Positions 35,966 to 46,123 of a stretch of DNA of 64,000 bases are shown in pieces. Position 1 is the stretch's first letter. The number at the start of each line of letters is the position of its first letter. The notes under the pieces are model-generated. The model was not told the DNA's origin, did no database searches, and worked only from the letters and a program-made list of their open reading frames with translations. The DNA comes from Tenrec ecaudatus (taxonomy: Eukaryota; Chordata; Mammalia; Afrosoricida; Tenrecidae). Position numbers and translations under genes: made by a program. The stretch lies in the NCBI RefSeq assembly GCF_050624435.1, contig NC_134535.1, positions 129,508,731-129,572,730 of the forward strand. Reading direction: 5' to 3'.

Positions 35966-36117
35966 TTTGGGGGGGGGGTGGCTTATCATTGCCATCTTTA
36001 TTAACAAACCAGACTGTTCTTTAAATTTTCTTTGACCTAGAAATGAATGCAATGTGGGGGAGCGGAAGGGGGGCATATACACGGTGGATTTACCCTACCC
36101 ACTTCCCACTTGAAGTC

Positions 36118-36310
36118 TAGTGGTGTGGTGTTTACACGTTTCATTGCTCATGGCAAGGTCTGCAGTTAGAAACCACCAGCTGCTCCGAGGGAGAAAAATG
36201 AGGCTGTCTACTCCGGTAAGCAGTGACAGCCTCGGAAACGCAGAGCGCAGGACCATCCTGCCCCATAGGGTCACTGTGGGATCGGAATGGACTTCAGGGC
36301 GGTGAGTTTG
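36118..36310 (+). repeat. AfroSINE, intron 2
   Basis: GGTCTGCAGTTAGAAACC, CCAGCTGCTCCGAGGGAG, AGGGTCACTGTGGGATCGG and GGCGGTGAGTTTGGG are all in order. Confidence 0.8.
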
Positions 36311-37089
36311 GGTTCCAGTAGCTTACCTTCCCAAGGGGAACATGCTGGAGAGACTGGGACTGGGAGATGCAATAAGGAGAGGCAGAGGGAACCATCTCTT
36401 TGATGGGTGTGTTGACCAAAGTTCACAGGGGCACCCAGCCCTCCCCTGGAAGAAGCTCCATTTAGGCAAGTCCCTGTAAAAGAGGACTAGTGGGCTTATG
36501 AGCGGTGTGGGCTCCGTCAATAAGCAGAATCCAGGGAAAGGGGGCTTCTCTTCCAGAAGTCTGTTCTAAGCCTCCCCATTCCCATAGCATCTGGGTGGGA
36601 CACGCTCCTTCAGAAATCCAAGGGCCAGGTGGCCCTGTCTGCAGGGGGTCTTGCAGAGCTGTGTGGCAGGGAACCAGGTGCTCCCCTGGCCTCTCAAGCA
36701 CCCCCACCCCCACCTCCACCCCCCATCCCTTAGGGGCCCATTATCACAGTCTAAAAAAACAATTGCCAACTGATCCCCAGAGCCAGGAAGACTCCCGCTG
36801 GGTGATGATTTCATTCACACTATTTCCCTTAAGCCCCCAGAGCTGCCCCATCTCTGTGTGGCTCAGCTGCTGCTGCCGCTAATGGGCTTTCTCCGGGGGG
36901 AGGGGGGATCGTGCTGGGTGTGTTTGGGGGAGGGATGGGGAAGAGAAAAAGTCAGGGGATTAGAGATTCCGGAGCTGGGAAAACCTAAAGAGGAGAAAGC
37001 CCCCCACAGATCTGCCTATAGAAAGGAGGGGTGCAGAACCTCAGAGCAGTTTTCCCTGTAAGTAGCTCCCACTGAGCCCGTGATTCAAA

Positions 37090-37268
37090 CACGTATAGCA
37101 CTGCCTTCAGCGCTGAGTTGCTGGCCTCCAACTTAGTGGTTCAAACCCACCAGCCACTCTGTGGGAGAAAACTGAGGCTGTCTGCTCCTGTAAAGATCCA
37201 CAACCTCCGGCACCCTGTATCAGGTGGCTATGAATGGAAACGGGCTCCGTGGCTGTCAATTCATATCC
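37090..37268 (+). repeat. AfroSINE, intron 2
   Basis: TAGTGGTTCAAACCCACCAG (B box), GTGGGAGAAAACTGAGGC and GTGGCTATGAATGGAAACGG. Confidence 0.75.
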
Positions 37269-37727
37269 ATCCAGAAGTCCCTAGGAAGAAAGGTCTGGCC
37301 ATCTGCTTCCCCAAAAGGGCAGCCCTGAAGACCCTCCAGGGCAGCTCCACCCCGCACACATGCGGTCATCCAGAGTGGGAATTGGCTAGAGGATCAAGGC
37401 CTGGCATTCCCTCACAGCGTCCCCATGGGGCTCCTGTGGTCGTCAGCGCCACTTTCCAGATGCCAACTCCACTCCAAGGGTTGGAGGTCAGTCCTATGTG
37501 TGCTACGAGCAGACCCATGTCCAGGACATGTCGGGTCATTCTTTCAGGGCTCTGCCAATAAGTCACACGCAGTCACAAAGCACAGGTGTCTCTGTGGCCC
37601 TGGAATCCAGGCCCAACCCACCCTGGGCTTCTTGTCTTACTGTGGACAAACTCCTGACCTCCTCCAGGTGTGGGCCTCTCCTCCCTCGGGTGTGGACTGG
37701 GGCAGGACTTGGTGAATGTCATTCTCC

Positions 37728-37908
37728 ATGGTGGTGGAGGGATTCCGCACTGGGCTGTTTGCAATCACCAGAAGCTCCGCGGGAGAAAGGCCAGGCTTTC
37801 CACTCCATCCACAGGTGTGGTCGCAGGCACTCACAGGGGCAGTTCCACCTTGCTCTGTACGGTCCCACTGAGTCAGGATTGACTCGATGGCAATGAGTTT
37901 GGCTTTTG
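37728..37908 (+). repeat. AfroSINE, intron 2
   Basis: GCGGGAGAAAGGCCAGGC body and GAGTCAGGATTGACTCGATG tail, ending GAGTTTGGCTTTTGG. Another copy follows within 20 bp. Confidence 0.8.
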
Positions 37909-37926
37909 GTTTCGCTCCCCTTTGAA

Positions 37927-38180
37927 GGAGCCCTGGTGGCTCGGTGGTTAAAGCGCTCCACTGCTAACCCCAAGGTTGGTGCTGCTCTGAGGAAGAAAGA
38001 TTGCGGCCGTCGAGTTGGCATAAAGAGGTACATCCTTGATAGCTACAACTCTTCTCGATATGATTGAACTATTGAATGATGCGATACGTGGATGAAATAT
38101 TGAAAAACTGTTTAAAAAGAAAGGCTTACAGCCTCAGAAACCGTCTGGGGCAGTGCTGCCCCTCCTGGAGGGTTGTAAGG
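37927..38180 (+). repeat. AfroSINE interrupted by a 117-bp insertion
   Basis: GGAGCCCTGGTGGCTCGG start and CTGCTAACCCCAAGG at the B-box side. The body is cut at 37999 and resumes with GGCTTACAGCCTCAGAAACC. The insertion is listed separately. Confidence 0.8.
38000..38116 (+). mobile_element. 117-bp retroelement end nested in an AfroSINE
   Basis: Begins ATTGCGGCCGTCG and ends in GAAATATTGAAAAACTG plus an A tract. AAGAAAG occurs at 37993-37999 and again at 38117-38123, a 7-bp target-site duplication. It is likely a 5'-truncated retroposon of an otherwise dispersed family (TATGATTGAACTATTGAATG motif). Confidence 0.6.
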
Positions 38181-38610
38181 TGTTCCAGAAAGGTGCACCG
38201 GCCCCACATAAAAATCCTCCCCAGGCTTTCCCCCAGGGCTCACCTGCTACAAAGAACTGCCCAGGAATGAGAAGGAGGAGCTCCTTGGTGAAAGCCCCGC
38301 CCAGCCCCTTCCGGATGAGTACTGCAGGGTGTGGGTTTGGAAAAGAGGTTGGCTTCAGGGCTGGGAGAGATTTCTCCTGTTTGGTTACAGGCAGAACATT
38401 AAGGGTCAGAGCTGCAGAAAGAAAAGAGTCTTTGGACAACCAGTTTCCCCTTTCTCCCCTCACCTCCACCCCCATGTATCTCATACGCCCCCTCCCCCAG
38501 GCACACACAGTCAGGATGAGCAGAGACAAATGGGTGAAGGAAGCCCTTGGGTGAAGATGGGTAAAGGAAGGGACCGTCTAGTGATTTCGTCGTCTGGTTG
38601 GTAATGGAGA

Positions 38611-38806
38611 GGAGCCCGGTGGCAGAGTGGTTATGCATTGTAGTGCGATCTCAAGGTCGGCAGTTCTAAACCACAATAACTCCTCAGGAGAAAGACAAGG
38701 CTTTCTACTCCCAGCAACAGTTACAGGCTCCGAAACTCACAGGGGCGGTCCTACCCAGTCCTACCCGGGTGGCAATGCGTCAGTGTTGACCAGATGGCCG
38801 TGAGTC
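38611..38806 (+). repeat. AfroSINE, intron 2
   Basis: GGAGCCCGGTGGCAGAGTGG start, GGAGAAAGACAAGGCTTTC body and a diverged tail ending CCGTGAGTCTG. Confidence 0.8.
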
Positions 38807-38821
38807 TGTGTGTGGGCTGGC

Positions 38822-38920
38822 TCTGAGTCGGGTCACTAACCACAAGGTTAGTACTTTGATACCACCAGCTACTCAGTGGTAGAAAGAGGAGCTTTCTCCT
38901 CCAGTTAAGAGTGACAGTCT
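38822..38920 (+). repeat. AfroSINE, first half of a split copy
   Basis: AACCACAAGGTTAGTACTTT and CACCAGCTACTCAGTGG, interrupted after AAGAGTGACAGTCT by a 602-bp retroelement. The second half is at 39523-39620. Confidence 0.8.
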
Positions 38921-39522
38921 TGGCCCAAAGCCCATTGTAGTCACTGGATATCCCCTTATGGAAGGGTCTCGGGAAGGAGATGAGCCAGTCAGGGTGCAGG
39001 GTAGCAACAATGAAACATACAACTTTCCTCGAGTTCCTAAATGCATCGCCCCGCCCACTATCATGATCCCAATTCTGCCTTAAAATTCTGGCTAGACCAG
39101 AGGATGTACACTGGTACAGATAGGAACTGGAAACACAGGGAATCCAGGGCTGATGATCCCTTCAGGACCAGTGGTGAGAATGGGGATACTGGGAGCGTGG
39201 AGGGATGATGGGGTGGAAAGGGGGAACCGATTGCAGGAATCTACATATAACTGGGGGATGGACAACAGAAAAGTGGGTGAAGGGAGACATTGGACAGTGC
39301 AAGATATGACAAAATAATAACTTATAAATTATCGAGGGTTCATGAAGGAGAGGGGAAAATGAGGAGCTGATGCCAGGGGCTTAAGTGGAGCACAAATGTT
39401 TTGAGAATGATGAGGGCAATGAATAGTATAAATGTGCTTGATATACAATTGATGTATGTACGGATTGTGATAAGAGTTGTATGAGCCCCTAATAAAATGA
39501 TTTAAAAAAATTTTTTTTAAAA
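38921..39522 (+). mobile_element. 602-bp non-LTR retroelement 3' end with poly(A), nested in an AfroSINE
   Basis: The insertion is bounded by AAGAGTGACAGTCT at 38907-38920 and 39523-39536, a perfect 14-bp target-site duplication. It ends AATAAAATGATTTAAAAAAA plus a T/A tract. The target GTT/AAGA fits an L1-type endonuclease. Partial copies occur at 42885 (minus), 58285 and 58330, and I associate this terminus with tenrec, perhaps as an L1 3' UTR. It has no coding capacity. Confidence 0.8.
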
Positions 39523-39620
39523 AAGAGTGACAGTCTCAGAAGCCCACAGGGGCAGCTTGACTCTGCCCCATGGGGTAGATGTGAGTCGGCATTGACCCAC
39601 TGGCAGTGAGTTTGGTTTTT
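39523..39620 (+). repeat. AfroSINE, second half of the split copy
   Basis: GAGTGACAGTCTCAGAAGCC through GTGAGTCGGCATTGACCCAC to GTGAGTTTGGTTTTT. Confidence 0.8.
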
Positions 39621-39631
39621 CTGGAATGAGC

Positions 39632-39750
39632 AGGAGCCCTGGTGGCTCAACAGTTAAGTGCTCAGCTACTGCGGCAAAGGGTGGCGGTGTGCACTCTCTC
39701 CCGAGTGGCTCCAGCCCCTGTATGACGGCCGCCTAGAACACACTCGGGTC
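39632..39750 (+). repeat. AfroSINE, tRNA-derived head
   Basis: GGAGCCCTGGTGGCTCAACA start. The body is diverged beyond about 39705. Confidence 0.65.
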
Positions 39751-39794
39751 AGTTCCCCTCTGGAACACGTGGCTACCATGTGTTGAATTTAACT

Positions 39795-39965
39795 CGCTTA
39801 CTAACTAACAGCCCGAGATTCAAATCTACCCCAAGGCACCCAGGAAGAAGACCTGGTGATCCACTTCTGAAAAATCAGCCATTGAGGATTGGGTGGGGCA
39901 CAGGTCTACTCTGCGCACGTGGGCTGGAATCACAAGTCAGGGTTGGCTCGACCGCACCTGCTACC
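39795..39965 (+). repeat. AfroSINE, variant subfamily
   Basis: GATTCAAATCTACCCCAAGG, GAAGACCTGGTGATCCACTT and GGTCTACTCTGCGCACGTGG are the long-body variant rather than the GGAGAAAG type dominating this window. Confidence 0.7.
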
Positions 39966-40396
39966 TGGTGAAAAAGACAAGAGGTGGGTGGGGTGTCTTG
40001 GCCAGCCTGGACATTTCAGGGTGTTTCTGCCCGAGATCGCTCATGCTGAACCACCCCTAGTTGTGCCCTTCTCTGTCGTGAGAGCTGAACACTTTAAAAG
40101 CTTTGGGTTCCACCTAAGTCGGATTAGACCTTCTTGGAATTTAAGACATTGTCACGCCGGGGCTTCAGGCGGGCAGGCCCAGGAAATGTGAGCTGGCAGG
40201 ATTGTTTTCATTTGTTCAAGTAATAATATACGGTAGCTGCTTTTATTAACACGGCATTCATTTGGCTCGAGGGCTTTGCTCACCAGAGCCCAGGAGCCAA
40301 CATTCCTGAGTCATGAGAACCCAGAGCGCAGGGATAGGGCTGCCTGAGGACCGGGTCAGAAAGAAAAGCCCATCAGCTTAAAGCCTCGGGTTCCAA

Positions 40397-40475
40397 AGAG
40401 CTCCGGAAGAAATGCAGGCTACTCACTCCCTGGCCTCGGAGACACCAGAACTGCCCACCCTGCCCCAGGGGTGGG
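40397..40475 (+). repeat. AfroSINE fragment
   Basis: GAGCTCCGGAAGAAATGCAG through CAGAACTGCCCACCCTGCCC. Confidence 0.5.
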
Positions 40476-40549
40476 GCCCTGAACCAGGGGGGAGGAGATT
40501 AAGGGCAAAGAAGGGGTCTCCTTAAGCCAACGGCTACATGTAACTCCAG

Positions 40550-40750
40550 ACAAACTCACTGCCATTGAGAGGATTCTGTCTGAGAACAACCCTGTGGGAC
40601 AATATAGAATTTCCCCCACTGTGTTTCCAAGACTGTAACTCTTCACAGGAGTGGAAAGCTTCGTGGTTCTCCCAGGAAGGGGGCTGGTGGCTTCAAACCC
40701 CTGACTTTGTGGTTAGCAGCCCAGCATCTACCCCACTCCGTCTCCGTGGC
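40550..40750 (-). repeat. AfroSINE, minus strand
   Basis: ACAAACTCACTGCCATTGAG start, GACTGTAACTCTTCACAGG, and GGCTTCAAACCCCTGACTTT (B box). Confidence 0.85.
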
Positions 40751-41000
40751 TCATGCATTGCATCTGGGTCTCCTTTGTCCCCTCTCGGTTTTTGCACGGG
40801 GTTCTGGCAAAGGCCAGGACTCCCAGGGAGACTGAGGAACGATGGGGCTGGCAAGGATCGAGATAGAAAACGTTTCTTTTTTTAGGGGAGAGAGGAGTTT
40901 AATCAGGATCTGATGAGCAAGAACCAATGTACACTGTACACAAACCACATTTGCTGCCCGTTAGGCAGTCCAGACTATTAGGGAAGCCTAAGGCTGTAAA

Positions 41001-41202
41001 AGGCTCCCTGGGGGTGTATTGGGGTTATGCGCTGGGCTGCCAACCACAAGGTCAGCCATTGGAAACCGCCAGCCACTCCTTGGGAGAAAGAGGAGGCTTT
41101 CTGCTCCCATACAGAGCTCCACTCTCTGAAACCCACAGGGGCAGAGCTACCCTGTCCTGTAGGGTCCCCGTGAAGTGGCAATGTCTCGCTGGCATAAAAA
41201 GA
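41001..41202 (+). repeat. AfroSINE, intron 2
   Basis: GCGCTGGGCTGCCAACCACA, GGGAGAAAGAGGAGGC and ACAGGGGCAGAGCTACCC. Confidence 0.85.
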
Positions 41203-41678
41203 TTGTAAATGGACACCTTCTGGAAGGAGGGGAATGGATAGATGCCAAAATGACGTAATTCCTCCTCCTTACCTTGCCTCCCACCCCCCCTACTCTCCCC
41301 AGCTGAGATTTTTATTGCCTCCGTGGAGTGTGCAAACAGCACAGGGAACCTCTCCCTTCAGCCCAGTGCAAGCAGGAAATCAAGGTTCCTGGAAACCGTG
41401 AGATTCCTCTCTGGGGGCAAATCAAGAGAGAAGGGAGAAGAAAGTTGGGGGTCTCAGAGGGGCCGTGCAGAACAAGGAGACCACTCATTTCTGATAGAAA
41501 AAGAAAATTACTCACCTCATTTCCCGCCCCACCCCCTCTTCTATTCTGAATTCATTTCCCATTCCTAAATAATGGACTCACTTGAATAGGCCATCCGTGA
41601 ACAGCTTTTAGGGGAAAGAAGGCTACAAAAGAGTATGCAAGGAAACCAAGGCCCACTCCCACCATTGCCTCTGGCCCT

Positions 41679-41839
41679 GAATACCTCCCCAGAGGGCCAC
41701 TCACCAGGCCTGGCGTGTTGCTCCCGGAGTCAAACTTACCAGCATCATTTAAACACACACATACACACACACCACCACCACCAGCCCCCAACAGTGGCAT
41801 GTTGAATACCTCCCCAGAGGGCCACTCACCAGGCCTGGC
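41679..41839. repeat. 125-bp tandem duplication with (CA)n
   Basis: A 36-bp block beginning GAATACCTCCCCAGAGG occurs exactly at 41679-41714 and 41804-41839. Both copies are followed by (CA)n and ACAGTGGCA-like sequence. The copies differ mainly in the CA-rich part. Confidence 0.85.
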
Positions 41840-42048
41840 ATAAACACACACACACCCCACAGTGGCAATGTTATACATGCTGTTCTGAGCCTTGCATTCC
41901 CCCTTCAAACCAGACTCCACCATCATAAAGAATGTCTCGTGCTTTGTGGGAGTCCATTGGGAGGATGGACTATCACAGAGTTAACCATTTCCCTCCAAGT
42001 AGACAATTGGGTGGTGGAGAATCTTTAAAATTTCCAAAGAATGTAACG

Positions 42049-42066
42049 TGTGTGTGTGTGTGTGTG
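42049..42066. repeat. (TG)9 microsatellite
   Basis: Perfect dinucleotide run following AATGTAACG. Confidence 0.9.
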
Positions 42067-42084
42067 AATATACTTGTAAGATGG

Positions 42085-42360
42085 GAATCCAGGGTCACAA
42101 CGGTCCTGTGCTCCGCTGTTAATCCAAGGTTGTGGGTTCAAGTCCACCCAGGGGTCCCATGGGAGACAGACATAGAAATGTGTGTCCCTGAGATTCCCAA
42201 CGCCAGACTCCAAACCCACTGCCATCAAGTTGACCCCATGGGACAAGAGAGCTTCCCCTGTGGGTTTCCGAGACCGTAGCTCTTTATAGGGATAGAAAAC
42301 CCCAGGGAATGCATACAGGGTCACTATGAGTCAGAAACTGATTCCACAGAGCCTAACCAC
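42085..42360. repeat. Composite of three AfroSINE pieces
   Basis: A + strand tRNA-like head (GGGTTCAAGTCCACCCAGG, about 42136) precedes a minus-strand body (AAACCCACTGCCATCAAG to GCTCTTTATAGGGATAG) and then a + strand tail (AGGGTCACTATGAGTCAG). The arrangement suggests insertion plus inversion or two overlapping insertions. Confidence 0.6.
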
Positions 42361-42619
42361 TGATTCTGCTAGGCTGAGACAGATACGTTTGATAGCTATC
42401 ATTTCGTTCTTTGCCTCAAACTTTATTATTATTAACTTATGGTACACTTTCCATTTGTTTCCACACCCGATCGCCCCCTGTGATTTCAAGTGCCACTTTT
42501 ATTTTGTATTCATTTTCTTTTCTTTTTGGGAAAAATTCCATCATCTTCTAATTCCACCCTTCTGTAGGGTTTTCTACATCACGACATCGTACTGTTTTCC
42601 CCCGTTTCATGTTTCGCAG

Positions 42620-42975
42620 TTTTATGAGCAGAGGATTCACGCAGCACACGATTCAATAGTTCAGTCCCAGCAAGAGGAGTCCTGCGACCGTCGTCCCCAC
42701 GAGCAGGTTTAGGGCGTTGTGTTTGTACAACTGTGCCCACCATTCTCAGCTCCTCATTCCCACCACCTCCAACCTCCTCGGCCTTACCCCCAAAGAACCA
42801 TTCACCCAAGTGCTGTCTCTATAGATTTATCTATCCTGGATTTCATATATAGAAACACTTTAAAAATAATATTATACCCATTTTCAGATTCACTTAAAAA
42901 TCATTTCATTGGGGGCTCATACAACTCTTCTCACAATCCATACATATATCCACTGTGTCAAGCACAGATTCACTT
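42620..42975 (-). repeat. Non-LTR retroelement 3' region, antisense
   Basis: TCATTTCATTGGGGGCTCAT at 42900 is the antisense of the AATAAAATGATTT terminus at 39.5 kb. CCTCATTCCCACCACC and GCTGTCTCTATAGATT upstream resemble antisense L1 3' UTR. The join of the two parts is uncertain. Confidence 0.5.
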
Positions 42976-43045
42976 TTCTATTATATTCTCTTACGCATTG
43001 GGATCTACATTAGGACTCTGTTTTGTCTGTTTGTTGCATGGTAAA

Positions 43046-43260
43046 GGAGCGCCGATACACATTTGGGTAAGTATTGGGCTGCTAACCTCAAAGTCAACAG
43101 TTCAGATCCACCAGCCACCTGCTTCTTACCAGAAAGACCAGGCTGCCTGATCCTGTAGACGCACAGTCATCTCAGAAGCCTGCAAAGCAGATCTCCTCTG
43201 GTCCCGATCCGGTTGCTATGGGTTGGAATCAACTCAAGGGGAGTGAGCTTGTTTGCTTTG
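43046..43260 (+). repeat. AfroSINE, intron 2
   Basis: GTATTGGGCTGCTAACCTCA, CAGTTCAGATCCACCAGCC and GGTTGGAATCAACTCAAGG. Confidence 0.8.
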
Positions 43261-43514
43261 GGTTCTTCGTTTTGTCGTTAGTTTACCTTTCTCAGTCAAC
43301 TTTCACAGTCAACCCTGAGTGTAATTTCTTCTAGGACTGTGGCTTCCAGAGCTTCTGCCCTGTGAACGAACACATCTCATAGACAAAGAACCTTTGTCCA
43401 GAGAGTCTGCCAGGAGCACACACCTCTCTGCTTATCCTGCTCCCTGTGCCCCAGCCGTCCTGTCAGGTGTGCAGTCACCCACAGCAAACCTTGTAGACAC
43501 TGCTGTAGACTCAG

Positions 43515-43695
43515 AAGTCATTGTTGCTGTTAGCGGACATCTAGCCCATGTTTGACTCCGGGTGATGCCAGGTGGCGGAGGAGAATTGCTCCATAGGGAT
43601 TTCACTGGCTGTTTTCTTCAGAAGTAGACTGACCTGTTTCTCAAGGCTGGGCTGGAACCCCCAACCTCACACTCAGCAGCCAAGTGTATTAATGT
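43515..43695 (-). repeat. AfroSINE, minus strand, variant
   Basis: CATTGTTGCTGTTAGCGG start, GCTCCATAGGGATTTCAC, and GGGCTGGAACCCCCAACC (B box). Confidence 0.7.
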
Positions 43696-43847
43696 TTACA
43701 TGACGCAGGATTCCGAGTTCCTGGCAGGAGCAGAGAAAAGTAGGCAGCATATTTGGCACTGGAAATCAGGGGAAAGGGTCACCATGTCCCCAAGCCCCAG
43801 CGTCCCCCGTCTCTCCCTCACAGACTGCATTCAAAGGTGTCTTATGG

Positions 43848-44060
43848 ACGGAGCTCTGGCGGCATGGTGGTACCCATTGGGCCGCGAACTGAAAGGTCAG
43901 CAGTTTGACCCCCCCCACACACCATCTGCTCCAGAGGAGGGAAAACAAGGCTTTCTCCACCCATAAAGCATAAAGAGTCCCAGGCTCGGGAACCAACAGG
44001 GGCAGTTCTACCCTGTCCTATACAGTGGCCACCATGAGTCTGCATCGACTCGGGGGCGGG
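43848..44060 (+). repeat. AfroSINE, intron 2
   Basis: GGAGCTCTGGCGGCATGG start, AAAGGTCAGCAGTTTGACC and CAGTTCTACCCTGTCCTATA. Its tail after GCATCGACTCG has turned into a poly-G array. Confidence 0.85.
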
Positions 44061-44083
44061 GGTGGGGTGGGGGGGGGGTGGTG
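44051..44083 (+). repeat. G-rich tract, quadruplex-capable
   Basis: GGGGGCGGGGGTGGGGTG is followed by a run of ten G, giving four or more G runs with one-base loops. It replaces the tail of the AfroSINE before GGTGAGTTGG. Confidence 0.8.
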
Positions 44084-45232
44084 AGTTGGATTCTTCTGGT
44101 TTTCTATGGGATGGGGGGGTGGGTGGAAAACCTTTATCTTTCCCCGCTAAAGGGCTCGGGGTGACCAGAGAGAGCTGTGGTCCTCCAGGTCCCCACGCTG
44201 TGATCTTGTACAGAAGGTCACCAACTTTCTTCCTAGTCACGGCTGGGAGGTTTGAACTGCCATATTTAAAAAAAAATTTTTTTTTTTTGGTTAGCTGACC
44301 TGTTTGCCCCACCCTTGGCCCTCCCCTGTACTACGCTCTGTCCTGATGAAAACATCATTCATTCAGCAGGGTGCACCCAGCGAGGCACAATCCTTGTCTT
44401 GGGGACCTAAGAGTCCACCGGTAAGGACAGGTCCACCGCAGCGGCTATGGGCTCCCGTTAGCTCAGGGCCAACCCTTCGTAACAGGACAAGACCATCAGC
44501 CATCCCCGCTGCCAGCGTGGCCGGGCACCCACACGATGATTCCTTTCCAGGCAGCTGACACCCTGGCCAAGCTGGCCGGCCATTGAGGAGGGATTTTTAT
44601 AGCCAGCGGTACAGCAGCAGGATGGAGCCTGGATTGCCATGGCACCCACCTCTCTGTGTCTCACCCTTTGTTTCTCCTTCAGACTGTACCCCGGTACCTG
44701 GCCTCCCATCCAGCTCTCTCCCTCAAGACTGCACCCCCTCTCCCCAAGCTGCTCTCCACCAACAATTGCACTGAGTCCCTCCAGAGCCCCTCAGAGCAGC
44801 CACCCAGGCAGGCCTGGGGAGGGAAGGGCACCCTTTTCTAGGAATAAAGGGGGGCTTCGGTGGTTTAGTGGGGACACACTTGTTGATGTGTGACAGGAAG
44901 TGCAGCGTTCATTTTCTGACAGGTGGTCCACACCCGCTCCTCCACCAAATTAGCACTGAAGGGCCGATTTGTCATTGACCCAGACTCCGTGGCACCACCT
45001 GTCACCCAGGGAACCCGGCTCTTTCCCCATAAGAGCCCACTGTCCTCGCCACCTCTGGAGGACCGCGAATACTGAGGAGCACGGGGTACCTTCTGGGCTC
45101 AAGGACCAACAAAAGACACCAAAAACAACCAAGAATGGCGGGGAATGCACAGTGGACAGAAAGGTCATCAAGTTCAAAAGACAGGCCTGGGAAAGAGTGA
45201 CATAACACGACTCCACGCCCTGCTTCCATTCG

Positions 45233-45300
45233 CCCCACCCCCTGTTTTCAGAAAAGGGAGCCGAGGCTGAGAGCAGAGGAGCCGGTCCAAGGTCAGAGAA
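45233..45300 (-). repeat. MIR fragment, antisense
   Basis: CCTGTTTTCAGAAAAGGGAG, CCGAGGCTGAGAGCAG and GGTCCAAGGTCAGAG follow the antisense MIR core. Confidence 0.5.
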
Positions 45301-45309
45301 CCAAACAGA

Positions 45310-45495
45310 AAACCAAAGCCGCACTGCCATGGGGTGATCCCCTTTCACAGTGACCCGATAGGACAGAGTAGAACTAACGACCCTTGCGGGTTCCCAAGCT
45401 GCAAACCCTGACAGCAGCAGAGAGTCTCATCTTTGTCCTGTGGAGCAGTTGGTGGGTTTGAACTGCCGACCTTCCAGTGAGCAGCCCAATGGGGC
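45310..45495 (-). repeat. AfroSINE, minus strand, 450 bp before exon 3
   Basis: ACAGTGACCCGATAGGACAG, GGTTCCCAAGCTGCAAACC and GGTGGGTTTGAACTGCCG. Confidence 0.8.
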
Positions 45496-45946
45496 CCCTT
45501 GGGCACAGAACGCTAGGCTCTTGATGGGAGTCCGTCAGACTCCTCTCTCATCAGACCTGAGAATCTCTTTGCCTAAAAGGCTTTCTCCGAGTGGAATGGG
45601 TTGTCTTTGGGGTCCTTCTCAGCTAGCAGTGCCTTGCATGGGGGGGTCCAAAAACCCAGTGGTTCTGGTGTCAGCCCCACCCTGAGGGACACAGGCCATG
45701 CATCTCCCTCTCTGAGTCATGGTTCCCTGGAGGAGAGGGTGCATGGCGGACACAGGACCTCTGAGGTCTCCGCCAGCGCCAGCCTTCCGTGACACCAATG
45801 ATGGCGCTTGTGTGGTTGTTTTGCACGGGGAAGGGGCAATAACAGTGGGGGCCTATGGTCCCAGACTCCCCCGGTGGTTGGCAGCCCCCTCCCTGGCCCA
45901 CCCCCCTCCCGGCACATGTACTTCAGTTTCTGCCTTTCATTCACAG

Positions 45947-46123
45947 CCCAGCTTCCAGGAGGAATGCAAATTCAGAGAAACCCTGCTGCCCAACAATTAC
46001 AACGCCTATGAGTCAGACCGCTACCGAGGGACCTACATCGCACTGAGCAAATACGGACGCGTGAAGCGGGGCAGCAAGGTGTCCCCCATCATGACCGTCA
46101 CCCACTTCCTCCCCAGGATATAA
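45947..46123 (+). CDS. FGF6: FGF6 exon 3 (C-terminal trefoil, heparin-binding region)
   Basis: The final coding exon encodes residues 151-208 and ends in TAA. The acceptor follows the pyrimidine tract TTTCTGCCTTTCATTCACAG. The FGF signature (G-x-[LIM]...C-x-F-x-E...Y) is completed here, with Cys157 in EECKFRE and Tyr in LPNNYNAY. The segment [15 protein letters not shown] supplies the basic heparan-sulphate-contacting loop, followed by the closing strand TVTHFLPRI. The product totals 208 residues, the standard FGF6 length. The paralogue FGF4 ends with a similar but distinct C-terminus. The N-terminal half and exon 3 fit FGF6 better than FGF4. Confidence 0.97.
   Translation, partial: PSFQEECKFRETLLPNNYNAYESDRYRGTYIALSKYGRVKRGSKVSPIMTVTHFLPRI

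Larger units (their letters stand above)
31780..46123 (+). other. FGF6: FGF6 gene, coding span with two introns
   Basis: This is the span from start codon to stop codon of fibroblast growth factor 6. Three coding exons of 346, 104 and 177 bp join to 627 bp, which encodes 208 residues plus stop. Intron 1 is 1334 bp (32126-33459) and intron 2 is 12383 bp (33564-45946). Both begin with GTGAGT and end in CAG. Intron phases are 1 and 0, the arrangement expected for the FGF4/FGF6 group. Intron 1 holds two AfroSINEs. Intron 2 holds about twenty repeats, including one intact SPIN MITE. No frameshift or premature stop was seen, so the gene looks functional. The 5' and 3' untranslated limits cannot be fixed from sequence alone. 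Confidence 0.97.
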
